Assembly: GCA_963785745.1 (NCBI GenBank)
Contig: CAWAWR010000021.1
Location: forward strand, 62,001-126,000
Length of the DNA: 64,000 nucleotides
Reading direction: 5' to 3'
Source: VAZQ01 sp963785745
GTDB lineage: Bacteria > Pseudomonadota > Alphaproteobacteria > Rhizobiales > Xanthobacteraceae
The notes under the pieces are model-generated. The model was not told where the DNA came from, made no database searches, and was given only the letters and a program-made list of their open reading frames with translations. This document shows, piece after piece, positions 1 to 9,550 of the stretch (its first letter is position 1; each line of letters begins with the position of its first letter). The position numbers and the translations under genes are program-made.

Positions 1-342
1 GCTCGGGTTCATCACGAACGTACCCTCGGACGTCACCATCAGCGTGTAGCCGTCGCCCGGCGACTTGGCGACGTGCTCCGCGCCGATCTGTGTGTTGGCG
101 CCGGCGCGGTTCTCGACCACGACCTGCTGGCCCCAGATTTCGGACAATTGCCGCGCGACGCCGCGCGCCAGCACATCGGTGGTGCCGCCCGCGGCAAACG
201 TGCAGATGATGCGCACCGGCCTGGACGGATAAGGCTGCGCCTGCGCCGACGCGACACCGGCGAGCACCGCGCCGGCCGCGCACGCGCCCAATGTCATGAG
301 CCGCATCACGCGCACGCAGGCCTTGGTTTTCGAGCAGAGCAT
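1..342 (-). CDS. Bug/TctC-family periplasmic solute receptor, N-terminal part
   Basis: The reading frame is open from an ATG at 342 to the window edge, giving 114 residues of the N-terminus; the rest lies outside. It begins with a signal peptide ending near ASAQAQP, followed by the family signature YPSRPVRIICTFAAGGTTD, then a conserved QQVVVENRAGAN block and a GDGYTLMV strand. These are the usual first lobe landmarks of tripartite tricarboxylate transporter receptors, which bind small carboxylates in the periplasm. No TctA or TctB membrane gene is visible here, so the ligand cannot be named. The start is the first ATG before the signal peptide; no strong ribosome binding site was seen. Confidence 0.85.
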   Translation of the reverse strand, partial: MLCSKTKACVRVMRLMTLGACAAGAVLAGVASAQAQPYPSRPVRIICTFAAGGTTDVLARGVARQLSEIWGQQVVVENRAGANTQIGAEHVAKSPGDGYTLMVTSEGTFVMNPS

Positions 343-509
343 CGCCGGCGCCTCCCCGTTCGCCGGCGGTGCCAGCGTTGTTTTGCCGGGAGTGTAGCGC
401 TTGGCCGCGCCTGCGAAAAGTTGCGCGGGCGCGTGCGTCAAGGGGCCTCCGGAGGCCGGCCGCTCAACAACCAGGCGACGGAGTTGAATATTCGATGCGC
501 TCGCCGGTA

Positions 510-3500
510 TTACCGCGCGGCAACAGCGGGCAGCCCCGAGCGGCCTTCGAATTCGGCGACGAAGGCCGCCACCTCCGTGCTTTTCATCGGGCGCGCGAAC
601 AAATAGCCCTGCAAGGCATGCACGCCGGCGGTCGCGACGAAGCGCTGTTGCTCGACGGTTTCGACACCCTCGGCAACGACTTTCAACCCCAATGCACGGC
701 CGATGCTCACGACCGCGTGCACAATCGTAGCGTCGGTCGCCGAGCTGACGTTCGATACGAAGCTTCGATCGATCTTGATCTTGTCGAATGGAAAACGCCG
801 CAGCGACGCGAGGCTCGAAAATCCGATGCCGAAGTCGTCGAGCGCAAACGACACGCCGCGCCGATGCAATTGCTCCATGGTCTTCAGCACCGCGGCTTCG
901 GCATCCAGCAAAGCCGTCTCGGTGATCTCAAGCTCGATACGAGATGGGTCGATGGCCGCTTCCGACAGAATTTGTTCGATGCGATCCGCCAGGTTCGCCT
1001 GGCGAAATTGAATTGCCGATATGTTCACGGCAACGGAGAGTCTGGGCCAGGCGAGCGCATCCTGCGCAGGCGCGCCGCAACACCCATTCGCCGATTTGAT
1101 CAATGCACCCGGTGCGTTCGGCGATCGGCACGAACTCCGATGGCGGCACATTGTCCGTGCCGCCTCGCCGCCAGCGCAGCAGAGCTTCGACGCCGAGCAC
1201 CTGCTTACTCGCGCGATCGACAATGGGCTGGTACGCGACGTCGAGCTCCCCACGCTCGATGGCGTGATGGAGGTCCTCTTCGATGCTGCCTGACGGCACG
1301 GTCGCGGACGGCGGGACGTCGTCCGTTGCGGGCAATCTTTGATCGGTACCTGTCTCGCCTGTTTCATGGGCCAAGGCCGCCAGAGTCCGCTCCAGCGCGC
1401 CAGCCAGCGCGACGATCTCGTTCTGATCGGGGACCCTGCCGTCACCCCTCGCCGCCTGTTCGAAAGCGCCGGCCATCTTGGCGACCTCGACCGCCCCGAT
1501 ATTGAGGCTCATCGATTTCAGGGAATGAGCGATTGCGCCACACGCCTCGGCTTCGCCGGCCTTGGCGTGCTGCCGCAACTGGTCACAGGCCTTCGGCGCA
1601 TGCTCGGTATAGAGGTGCACCACGCGCTTGAGGAAGTCGCCCTGCTTCGCCTGGTTCAGCGATCTCAACTGACCCAAGGTGACAGGATTGAGAAGCGGCA
1701 GGTCCACGTCCCTCGCCACGTTAGACGATGCGATAGGCGATGCGATCTCAACCTCGCGCTTGATCGAGCCGCTGTCATTGTCGCCCGCAGGTTCGCCAGC
1801 CGGCGACTGGAATTGCGGCACCTGATCCAACAAACAATCGGCGAGCTGCGCGATCGTGAACGGCTTGTGGATGATCGCGTCCATGCCGGCGAGCCGCCAC
1901 TCCTCGGCCGCGGCGCCGATCACGTGCGCGGTCAAGGCGACAATCGGAACACGGACACGGTTTTCCGCCTGCTCCGCCTGCCGGATGACGCGGGCCGCGG
2001 TATAGCCGTCCATTTCCGGCATGCTGCCATCCATCAGGATGATATCATGCGCATGTCTCGCCGCGGCGCTGACTGCCTCGGCGCCGTTTTCGACGGTCTC
2101 GACGTGCGCACCCAATCGCGACAGCGCCTCGATGGCGACCTCGCGATTAACCGCGCTGTCGTCCGCGACCAGAACCCGCAGGCTCGCGAATTTTGGAAGC
2201 GGGCCGCCACGGCGTCGCCCCGCGGCACGGCTGTACAACCGTTTTTCGCCGGCCGCGATCCGGCGCAACAGCTCTTCGATTTCCGAACGCAGCAGCGGGC
2301 GGCTGATCGCGGCATCGGCCACGCCGTCTGCAACAACGGCGTCAGCCGCGGCATCCCCGAACGGCGTCACCGCCACGACGATGGGACTTCCGCCGGACGA
2401 TTGTGCGAGCGCGCGCTTGGCGATGCGGTCGGCGTCCGCGCACACCATCGCAGCCGCCCCGAAGTCCGCGCCCGACGTCCATGCGTCGGCGCGCACGACG
2501 GAATAGCCGAAGGCGCCGAAATAGTCCGACAATGCCGAAGCGGTCGCCTCCCCCGATACGTCGACGATGCAAACGGGCCGCTCCGACGTCTGCACAGCGA
2601 GCGTCGGCCACGGCCGCCCGGTCGCCGCTCCGGCCGGCACCCGGACGCGAAACGTCGAGCCGACCCCAACGGTGCTGGACACCACGATCTCGCCACCCAT
2701 GGCCGTGACGATGCGCCGGCAGATTGCCAATCCCAGTCCGGTGCCGCCAAATTTCCGGGTCGTCGACTGGTCCGCCTGCGAAAACGCTTCGAAGATCGTC
2801 GCCAGCTTCTCCTGCGGAATTCCGATCCCGCTGTCTTCGACCGACAGCTCGATAAACCGCGGATCGAGCGCACAGTTGCGGACCGCGAGCCTGACAAATC
2901 CGCGCTCGGTGAACTTCAGGGCGTTGTTGACGAGGTTGCCGACGACCTGGCTCAACCGAACCGCATCGCCGGATATCATCCGTGGCGCGTCCGGATCGAT
3001 CACGGCGGCAAGATCGATGTTTTGCGAGGCCGCGCGCTCGGCGAACAGGCTGGTCGCGTTCTCCACGACCTCGTCGAGGCAAATCTCCCCGCTTTCCAGT
3101 TCGAGCTTGCCGGCTTCGATCTTCGAGAAATCCAGGATGTCATTGATGATCGACAGCAGGCTTCGGCCGGACGTAGCGATAACCTCCGCGTACCGATGCA
3201 AGCGCGGCGGAATATCCGCGTTCGCCAGCAGATCCGCCATCACCATGATCCCATTCATCGGGGTGCGGATTTCGTGGCTCATGGTGGCGACAAAATCCGA
3301 TTTGGCGTCATTCGCCTTCTCGGCGGCGTCGCGGGCGCTGGCCAGTTCACGCGTGCGGTCGATGACTTTCTGTTCGAGCGTCTCCCGGTGCGCGGTCAGA
3401 CGCTCATCGCGATTGCGGATCTCGCTCAGCATCTCGTTGAAGCCGTCGACCAGAAGTCCGATCTCTTGATCGCTCGCGCCTTCGACGCGCACGTCGTAGC

Positions 3501-4107
3501 GGTGATCCCTTCGAACCTCCTGCATGGCTCCCAGCAAACGGCGCAATGGATGCGTGATCGCCCGCTGAAACCGCAACGCGATGAGCAGGCCGACAGCAAG
3601 CGCCGCCAGCGAGGCCAGCAACGTCAGCCACAGCGTCGACCACAGGCGGGGCCAGAGGTCCGACGTATCGCCGATCAAATTGATCTGGCCGACCTCCTTG
3701 CCGCCATCGATCACGGGCACCGAAACGAAAACCGTTCCGCTGCGCAGGAGGTCGATCACGGATGGCCTCTGTTCGGCGCGTAGTGAAGAATCGGTTACCA
3801 GCCGTGACGCGCTGCCGAGCGCTGCCAGCACGCGGCCGTCCGGCGTTCTGACCTGGACGAACAGGAATCCGGGCACGCGCCCAATGGCCCGGATGGCTTC
3901 CAGCGTTTCCTGCTGTTTGAGCTCGGCCACGGAGTTCGCGGCTGCGGCAGCAAAGACCTGAGCGGTCGCCAGCATGAGCTGGCGGCGCGCATCGGCGTAG
4001 CGTTCAATCTCCTGCCAGGTCGAAAGCACCGCGGAGACGGCCATGCCAGCCGTCACGGCGGTGACGACGAGCAGGACAAGCTTTCGGACGAGCGACTGGC
4101 GGCGCAC
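510..4107 (-). CDS. Hybrid sensor histidine kinase with receiver, HPt and C-terminal EAL domain (one frameshift)
   Basis: Inner-membrane signalling protein of about 1200 residues once one frameshift is bridged. In order: transmembrane helix about 8-28, periplasmic sensor segment, second helix about 158-178, HAMP, HisKA with His278 in SHEIRTPMNG, HATPase with DSGIGI and GGTGLGL, a degenerate receiver-like stretch about 510-610, a true receiver (Asp693 in ILMDGSMPEMDG, Lys748), an HPt domain (His861 in AHSLKSM), then an EAL phosphodiesterase domain. EAL residues are split between two frames: EALLRW upstream, and the NIS, EITE, DDFGIG, KIKID and AEGVET motifs downstream of a single extra base at about 1061-1070. 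All phosphodiesterase motifs are present, so the protein is probably intact in the organism. It is divergent from a receiver gene at 4240, its likely partner. Expected role: phosphorelay coupled to c-di-GMP hydrolysis. Confidence 0.9.
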
Positions 4108-4239
4108 GGGGAATTTTCCAGGACTGTCATTTACCCAAGCGTAAATAAATCACTAAAGTCCTAACCCATCATTGACGTGTAGATTTCAGCCAACTTTAGA
4201 TGATTTTGCATAGGCTCATGAACGGAAAGGCTCCGTATC

Positions 4240-4944
4240 ATGGCCGCAGCAGAGAACCGGGCAGCTCCGTGGACGTTCGTTCTGGACGAACCCACGCGGA
4301 TTCTCGTCGTGGACGACGATCCCATCTTGCGCGAGTTTGCGAGCGTCTATCTCTCGACGCCGTGCACCTCGATCGACACGGCTTGCGACGGCGTTGCAGC
4401 GCGTAGCCGGCTCGCCGAAGCCTCCTACGACATCATCCTGCTTGATATTGAAATGCCTCAGCTCGACGGGATGTCGCTGCTCCAGGAAATCCGATCCGAC
4501 GAAAAGCTGCGGCATCTGCCGGTCATCATGCTGACCGGCCACGACGATATCGCATCGATCGATCGGGCCTACCACATCGGCGCCAATTCGTTCGCCACGA
4601 AACCGGTGAACTGGCGCCAGCTCAGCTATCAGATTCGATACGTGCTCCGCACCAGCCGGCTTGAACGCGTGCAAGGCGGCGACCTGGGTGATTGCGGGAA
4701 CGCCTCGCTAAAAGACCACGTCGTCACACCGGCAACCGAGCGCGATGTCCGTGATTTTCTGCAGACGGTCGTTCGTCGCATGAATTCGATCGAGGAGAAT
4801 CTGTCGGCCCTCGATCGCGCGCGCTGGTCGGAGCCGATCGATAACATCCGCTCACTCGCGACAAAGGCCCTTACCGAATATTCCGGACAACTGTCGACCA
4901 CCGCGGTCGACGGCGACCGTCAAACATCCGCGCGACCGTCGTAA
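4240..4944 (+). CDS. Response regulator receiver protein with unassigned C-terminus
   Basis: A 234-residue soluble protein. Residues about 20-140 form a receiver domain: acidic cluster Asp25-Asp27, phospho-acceptor Asp69 in IILLDIEMPQLDG, Thr in MLTGHD and Lys in FATKPVN. The remaining about 90 residues contain a helical stretch (RDVRDFLQTVVRRMNSIEEN) but no DNA-binding or GGDEF/EAL output domain that I can recognise. It is transcribed divergently from the hybrid kinase-EAL gene across about 130 bp and lies 33 nt ahead of the TadG-like gene, so it may be co-transcribed with that gene. By position it may receive phosphate from the kinase HPt domain (inference). Confidence 0.88.
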   Translation: MAAAENRAAPWTFVLDEPTRILVVDDDPILREFASVYLSTPCTSIDTACDGVAARSRLAEASYDIILLDIEMPQLDGMSLLQEIRSDEKLRHLPVIMLTGHDDIASIDRAYHIGANSFATKPVNWRQLSYQIRYVLRTSRLERVQGGDLGDCGNASLKDHVVTPATERDVRDFLQTVVRRMNSIEENLSALDRARWSEPIDNIRSLATKALTEYSGQLSTTAVDGDRQTSARPS

Positions 4945-4977
4945 ACGATGGAACGCTCCCAGACAGAAGGTCTGCCG

Positions 4978-6315
4978 ATGTCGTGGATTTGCAATAACTG
5001 GAACGCAAGTGCCTTGACCGCCTCGATGAAGCGGCAGGCCAGGCGTTTCGTTGCGGGCGAAGCAGGCAATACGGTCACGGTGTTCGCGCTGGCCTTGCCG
5101 GTCCTCGTGGCGGCGGCGGGCGGAGCGATCGATTACAGCATGGCCGCGGCTAACCGCAGCAAGATGCAAGCCGTTGCCAACTCGGCGGCGCTGGCATCGG
5201 CCCGCGAGCTTCAGCTCGCGCGCACCGACGAGAACAGGGTCACAGTAGTTGCCAAGAACGTCGTCAATAGTTCACTTCCGGACGTGACGACGACGGTCAA
5301 TGTCGACTTCAAGGCCCTGACGGTCCGGGTCACCCTCGAGAAGCAATACGAACCCTTTATCCGCATTTCGTCCGCCCCCAAATTGCACGTGAGCGCCACG
5401 GCGAAAATGAGCGGCTCCATGCCGCTATGTCTGCTCGGACTCGATCCCAAGGCGCCGCAGACAGTTGGCCTGGAGATGTCGGCGAAGCTGACAGCGCCCG
5501 GCTGTCTGGTGCAGTCAAACTCCAGGCACCCCCTCGGCATGCAGTCGCTGCTGCTCGCGTCGTTGAAGGCCGGCATGATCTGCTCGTCGGGCGGAATAAT
5601 GTTGACGTTTGGCGCAAATTATTCTCCGCGCCCCACCACCGACTGTCCGGTCTTGGAGGACCCCCTGAAGTACCGCACGCCGCCGCCGGTCGGCGCGTGC
5701 GACTACACCAACAAGGTTGTCGACGGGATATCGGTGACTCTCCCGGCTGGCGTCTATTGCGGCGGGCTGAAGCTGACCAACGGAGCCGTCGTCAAACTGT
5801 CGAGCGGTATCTTCATCATCAAGGACGGGCCGCTGACGGTCGACAACGGGGCATCCATATTTGGGACTGACGTGGGGATTTTTCTCACAGGCCCCGGGGC
5901 AAACCTGACCTTCGATGCCGACACCACCGTGAGCCTCTCCGCTCCCAAGGACGGACCGCTGGCCGGCATCCTGATCTTCGACGATCCCTCGGGCGTCGGC
6001 GCTAAGGCTAAGCCTTCGCTGAGCGGTCGCGGCCTCCTCGGTCGCCTGCTGACAACCAGCGCACCGCGACAGCACCAGATCCTCAGTGACGACGCCCGCA
6101 ATCTGCTCGGCACCATCTACATGCCGGAGGGCGAGCTCATCATCGACGCGAAGAAGCCGATCGCGGACAAATCCGCCTACACCGTCCTGATCGTCAAACA
6201 GGTTCACCTCTACTCCGGTCCGGACCTCATTCTGAATACCGATTACAGCGCGACCGACGTCCCTGTGCCGATGGGTGTCGGTCCCTTCAGCGCCAAGGTC
6301 TTCCTGTCCAACTAG
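4978..6315 (+). CDS. TadG-like (Flp pilus assembly family) membrane-anchored protein with beta-repeat body
   Basis: About 445 residues. The N-terminus has the TadE/TadG hallmark: a short cytoplasmic arm, then GNTVTVFALALPVLVAAAGG (one membrane helix) and the IDYSMAAANRSKMQAVANSAALAS segment typical of TadG. The C-terminal part lacks a VWA domain. It is a series of short beta-repeat-like strands (GAVVKLSSGIFIIKDGPL, GASIFGTDVGIFLTGPGANL) that suggests a right-handed beta-helix outside the membrane. I prefer the ATG at 4978 because GAAGG-like sequence (gaagg) sits 7 nt before it; an in-frame ATG at 4948 is possible. No other tad genes are present. It follows the receiver gene closely, and a strong hairpin follows at 6358. 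Confidence 0.82.
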   Translation: MSWICNNWNASALTASMKRQARRFVAGEAGNTVTVFALALPVLVAAAGGAIDYSMAAANRSKMQAVANSAALASARELQLARTDENRVTVVAKNVVNSSLPDVTTTVNVDFKALTVRVTLEKQYEPFIRISSAPKLHVSATAKMSGSMPLCLLGLDPKAPQTVGLEMSAKLTAPGCLVQSNSRHPLGMQSLLLASLKAGMICSSGGIMLTFGANYSPRPTTDCPVLEDPLKYRTPPPVGACDYTNKVVDGISVTLPAGVYCGGLKLTNGAVVKLSSGIFIIKDGPLTVDNGASIFGTDVGIFLTGPGANLTFDADTTVSLSAPKDGPLAGILIFDDPSGVGAKAKPSLSGRGLLGRLLTTSAPRQHQILSDDARNLLGTIYMPEGELIIDAKKPIADKSAYTVLIVKQVHLYSGPDLILNTDYSATDVPVPMGVGPFSAKVFLSN

Positions 6316-6357
6316 CGCTGCCTTTTCAGCAATCCAGTATCTTCGCCAGATGATGGA

Positions 6358-6394
6358 TGCATTCGAACCCGGGACCACCCCGGGTTCGGATGCA
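6358..6394. terminator. Bidirectional terminator-type hairpin between convergent genes
   Basis: Arms at 6358-6373 and 6379-6394 pair over 16 positions with one T-G wobble around a 5-nt loop. It lies between the 3' ends of the TadG-like gene and the convergent hydrolase gene, where a shared terminator is expected. There is no long T tract, so termination efficiency is uncertain. Confidence 0.65.
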
Positions 6395-6423
6395 CGTTAC
6401 GGCACCAAATGACGGCGGCGAGG

Positions 6424-7272
6424 TCACGCCGCGCGCGAACCGGAACTGGACGCGCTCTTGATGAACGCCAGCAGGTCGGCGTTGATCTCATCCTTCCGCG
6501 TCGTGCACATGCCGTGCGGAGCGCCCTTGTAGATCTTGAGCTGCGCATTCTTCACGATCTTGGACGAGAGCATGGCCGATGCGCCGATCGGCACGATCTG
6601 GTCGTCGTCGCCGTGCAGGATCAGCGTCGGCACGTCGAATTTCTTCAGGTCTTCGGTGGTGTCGGTCTCGGAAAACGCCTTGATGCAGAAGTAGCTGGCC
6701 GGGAAGCCCGCCATCATGCCCTGCAGCCAGAACGAATTGCGGACACCTTCCGATACCGTCGCGCCCGGCCTGTTGTAGCCGTAGAACGGCATGCTCAGGT
6801 CCTTCCAGAACTGCGAACGGTCGGCGACCACGCTGGCGCGAAGCTGATCGAACGCTTCGATCGGCGTGCCGTTGGGATTGTTCGGCGTCTTCAGCATCAG
6901 CGGCGGGATCGCGCCGATCAGCACCGCCTTGGCGACACGCTTGGTGCCGTGGCGGCCGATATAGCGCGTCACTTCGCCGCCGCCGGTCGAATGGCCGACG
7001 TGGATCGCATCCTTCAGATCGAGCTTTTGCACGAGCTCGGCGAGATCGTCGGCATAGGTATCGAGATCGTTGCCGTTCCACGGCTGGCTCGACCGCCCGT
7101 GACCGCGGCGGTCATGCGCGATGCAGCGATAGCCGCGCGACGCGAGATGGAACATCTGGTCTTCAAACGCGTCGGCGCTGAGCGGCCAGCCATGGCTGAA
7201 GACGACCGGTTGGCCGGTTCCCCAGTCGTTGTAGTAGATCTGCGTGCCGTCTTTTGTTGTGATGGTGGACAT
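6424..7272 (-). CDS. Cofactor-free chloroperoxidase-type alpha/beta hydrolase
   Basis: 282 residues, the usual length for non-haem chloroperoxidases and related esterases. The nucleophile elbow is GHSTGGG with Ser95, the acid is probably Asp224 in HGDDDQIVP, and His253 lies in GAPHGM, giving a complete catalytic triad. The oxyanion segment FSHGWPLSAD and the YRCIAHDRRGHGRS block are also typical. The start at 7272 is chosen because AGGAG lies 7 nt upstream; a longer frame upstream adds an unrelated 17 residues. Such enzymes are cytoplasmic hydrolases or perhydrolases whose natural substrates are usually unknown, so the haloperoxidase name describes the family only. Confidence 0.9.
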   Translation of the reverse strand: MSTITTKDGTQIYYNDWGTGQPVVFSHGWPLSADAFEDQMFHLASRGYRCIAHDRRGHGRSSQPWNGNDLDTYADDLAELVQKLDLKDAIHVGHSTGGGEVTRYIGRHGTKRVAKAVLIGAIPPLMLKTPNNPNGTPIEAFDQLRASVVADRSQFWKDLSMPFYGYNRPGATVSEGVRNSFWLQGMMAGFPASYFCIKAFSETDTTEDLKKFDVPTLILHGDDDQIVPIGASAMLSSKIVKNAQLKIYKGAPHGMCTTRKDEINADLLAFIKSASSSGSRAA

Positions 7273-7489
7273 GTCTGTCACTCCTGTTGGTTGTACGCAG
7301 CACCATTCGAAGCCATCACGCACGAACGAGACCGCTTGAAATCTTTACGATCATTGTAGCGATCTGCGCCCGCAGCGTTCTGCCGGCACGATATCAGAGC
7401 CGCAATGTGTGGCCGTTTCGAGCGCCGGCAGCGCCGGTCGCGAGGATTTGATCACCTTGGCCGAGACGGCGCGACGCAGATTTTGCCGT

Positions 7490-9454
7490 CTACGACGCGA
7501 TCTTGCCGCCGCCGCGTTTGGTGATGGCGACCACCGACGGGCGCGGCGGCATGTCGGGCTTGAAGTCAGGCCAGCGCGTCGACGGCTCCTCGAAGGTCGA
7601 GGGCTCGCCCGAGGACTCTTCTTCGGCGGGATGCTGGACGGCGACGAACAGCGTCTCGTCGTCGGGCGTGAAGCACGGCCCGCACAATTCGGCGCCGACC
7701 GGGACGCGATAGAAATGCCGCGAGGTGCCGCGCGCGGAGCCTTCGGTCTCGACGCCCCACAGCCCGTCGGCGCGGCCGGTGGTGCTCTTCGACTGTCCGT
7801 CGGTCGCGATCCACAGACGTCCCTGGCTGTCGACGGCGAGGTTGTCCGGCATGCCGAACCAGCCGTTGTTGCTGGTGCCCGCCGAGAACGACGCGCCGAC
7901 GTCGGCGATCGAAGGATTGCCGCACTTCACCAGCATCTCCCAGCGGAACTGCGCCGCCGCATGATCGCCGCCGGGCGGGATCATCTCGATGATGTGTCCG
8001 AAGTGATTGACCGCGCGCGGATTGGCGGCGTCGATCTGCTCCGGCTTGCGGTTGCCGTTGTTGGTGAGGATGACATAGACCTTCTGCGTCACCGGATTGG
8101 CCTCGACGTCTTCCGGCCGGTCCATCTTGGTGGCGCCGACGAGGTCGCCGGCGCGGCGCAGCTCGATCAGCACATCGGCCTGGCTCGCGAAGCCGTTGGC
8201 CTCGGTCAGCGGGCCCTGGCCGTGGACCAGCGGCAGCCAGTCGAGCGTGCCGTCGGCGTTGTAGCGCGCGACCGAGAGCACGCCGTCATCGAGGATGTCG
8301 CGGTTGGCGCGGATCGACGCGCGCGCGTGGTGACGAAGCGATAGACGTAGTCGAAGCGCTCGTCGTCGCCGCTATAGACGACGTAGCGGCCATCCGAATT
8401 GACGATGCCGGCGGCGCCTTCGTGCTTGGCGCGGCCGAGCGCAGTGCGCTTCTTCGGCGTCGCGTTCGGATCGAACGGATCGATCTCGACCACCCAGCCG
8501 AAGCGGTTCGGCTCGTTCGGTTCTTTCGTGACGTTGAAGCGGTCGTGGAATTTGCCCCACGCATACCACTCGGTGGGCACGCCGTAGCGCTTGTGATTGC
8601 GCGCCTCGGGATGGCCGTCCGGCAGCTTGCCGTTGAAATAGCCGTGGAAGTTCTCCTCGCAGGTGAGCCAGGTGCCCCACGGCGTCACGCCGCCGGCGCA
8701 ATTGTTGATCATGCCGAGAACGCGGCGGCCGCTCGGATCGGCCGAGGTCTGCAGCCGCGCATGCCCCGCCGCCGGGCCGGTGATCTCCATCGGCGTCGCG
8801 GCGTCGATGCGGCGGCCGTATTTCGAATTGGCGACGACCTGCCACTTGCCGTTCTCGCGGCGGATCTCGATCACCGCGCCGCCATGCGCGGCCATCTCGA
8901 TGTCGACGAGCTCGGCGGTCATGTCGGCGAACATCACGCCCTTGACGTCCTGCCGCTTGAGGCCGGGAAACATCAGCTCTTCGTTGGTGTATTCGAGATT
9001 CACCGCGAGCAATCCGTGCTGCGACGGATTGGCGGCGCCCGGCATCGGGAAGTAGCCGATGAAGTCGCAGTTGTAGCCGAACTGCTGGCGCTGCGCGGCG
9101 GCCGTCTGCTTCGCTCGGATCGAACGCCGGCGCGCCCGCGACCACCGGGTCGCCCCAGCGGATCAGCACGTCGGCATCGTAGCCCGCCGCCACGTGATGG
9201 TTTTTGTCGATGCCGGCCTCGACCTCGTCGAAGCGGAAGCGCGAGGCAGTATCGGCGTTGGCGCGGCTCGCCGCCGCGAGCGCCAGCGGGCTCACGGTCG
9301 CGGCGATGGCGGCTACGCCCAGCGCGCCCTTGAGGAGGTCGCGCCGGCCGAGCCGGACGGCGATCACGTCGCCGATGGTCGGGTTGTCGGTCGGATTGCG
9401 GCCGACATTCTCGGATTCTTCATAGGCGCGCGCCCGCGTGAGCAATTCCCGCAC
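7490..9454 (-). CDS. phoX: PhoX-family alkaline phosphatase, Tat-exported (two frameshifts)
   Basis: Periplasmic phosphatase of the PhoX/DUF839 family, about 650 residues over the reconstructed span. The GTG start at 9454 follows AAGGAGG by 5 nt. Residues about 36-68 form a twin-arginine signal (GRRDLLKGALG, then a hydrophobic run). Family blocks follow: FGYNCDFIGYFPMPG, NLEYTNEELMFPG, NNCAGGVTPWGTWLTCEEN, GRAKHEGAAGIV, GWFGMPDNLAVDS, FTPDDETLFVAVQHP. The frame breaks at about 9112 (one extra base) and in the CG run at 8317-8327 (consistent with one extra CG); all family blocks are present across the three frames, so I treat it as one gene damaged by sequence error rather than a pseudogene. 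PhoX enzymes use calcium/iron and release phosphate from esters. It is downstream of a second exported phosphatase, PhoD. Confidence 0.88.
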
Positions 9455-9550
9455 GGCAACCTCCTTCAGCGATGGCGAAATCCAGCCTGTTTACGGCTGT
9501 TCCAACTATCGCCGTTCCATGACAGCGCCGCGACACGGTCAACAGAGATA

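Noticed and set aside
1339..3783. Long plus-strand open frame of 814 codons opposite the kinase gene
   Set aside because: Antisense shadow of a GC-rich gene; the minus strand has clear kinase motifs and this frame has none.
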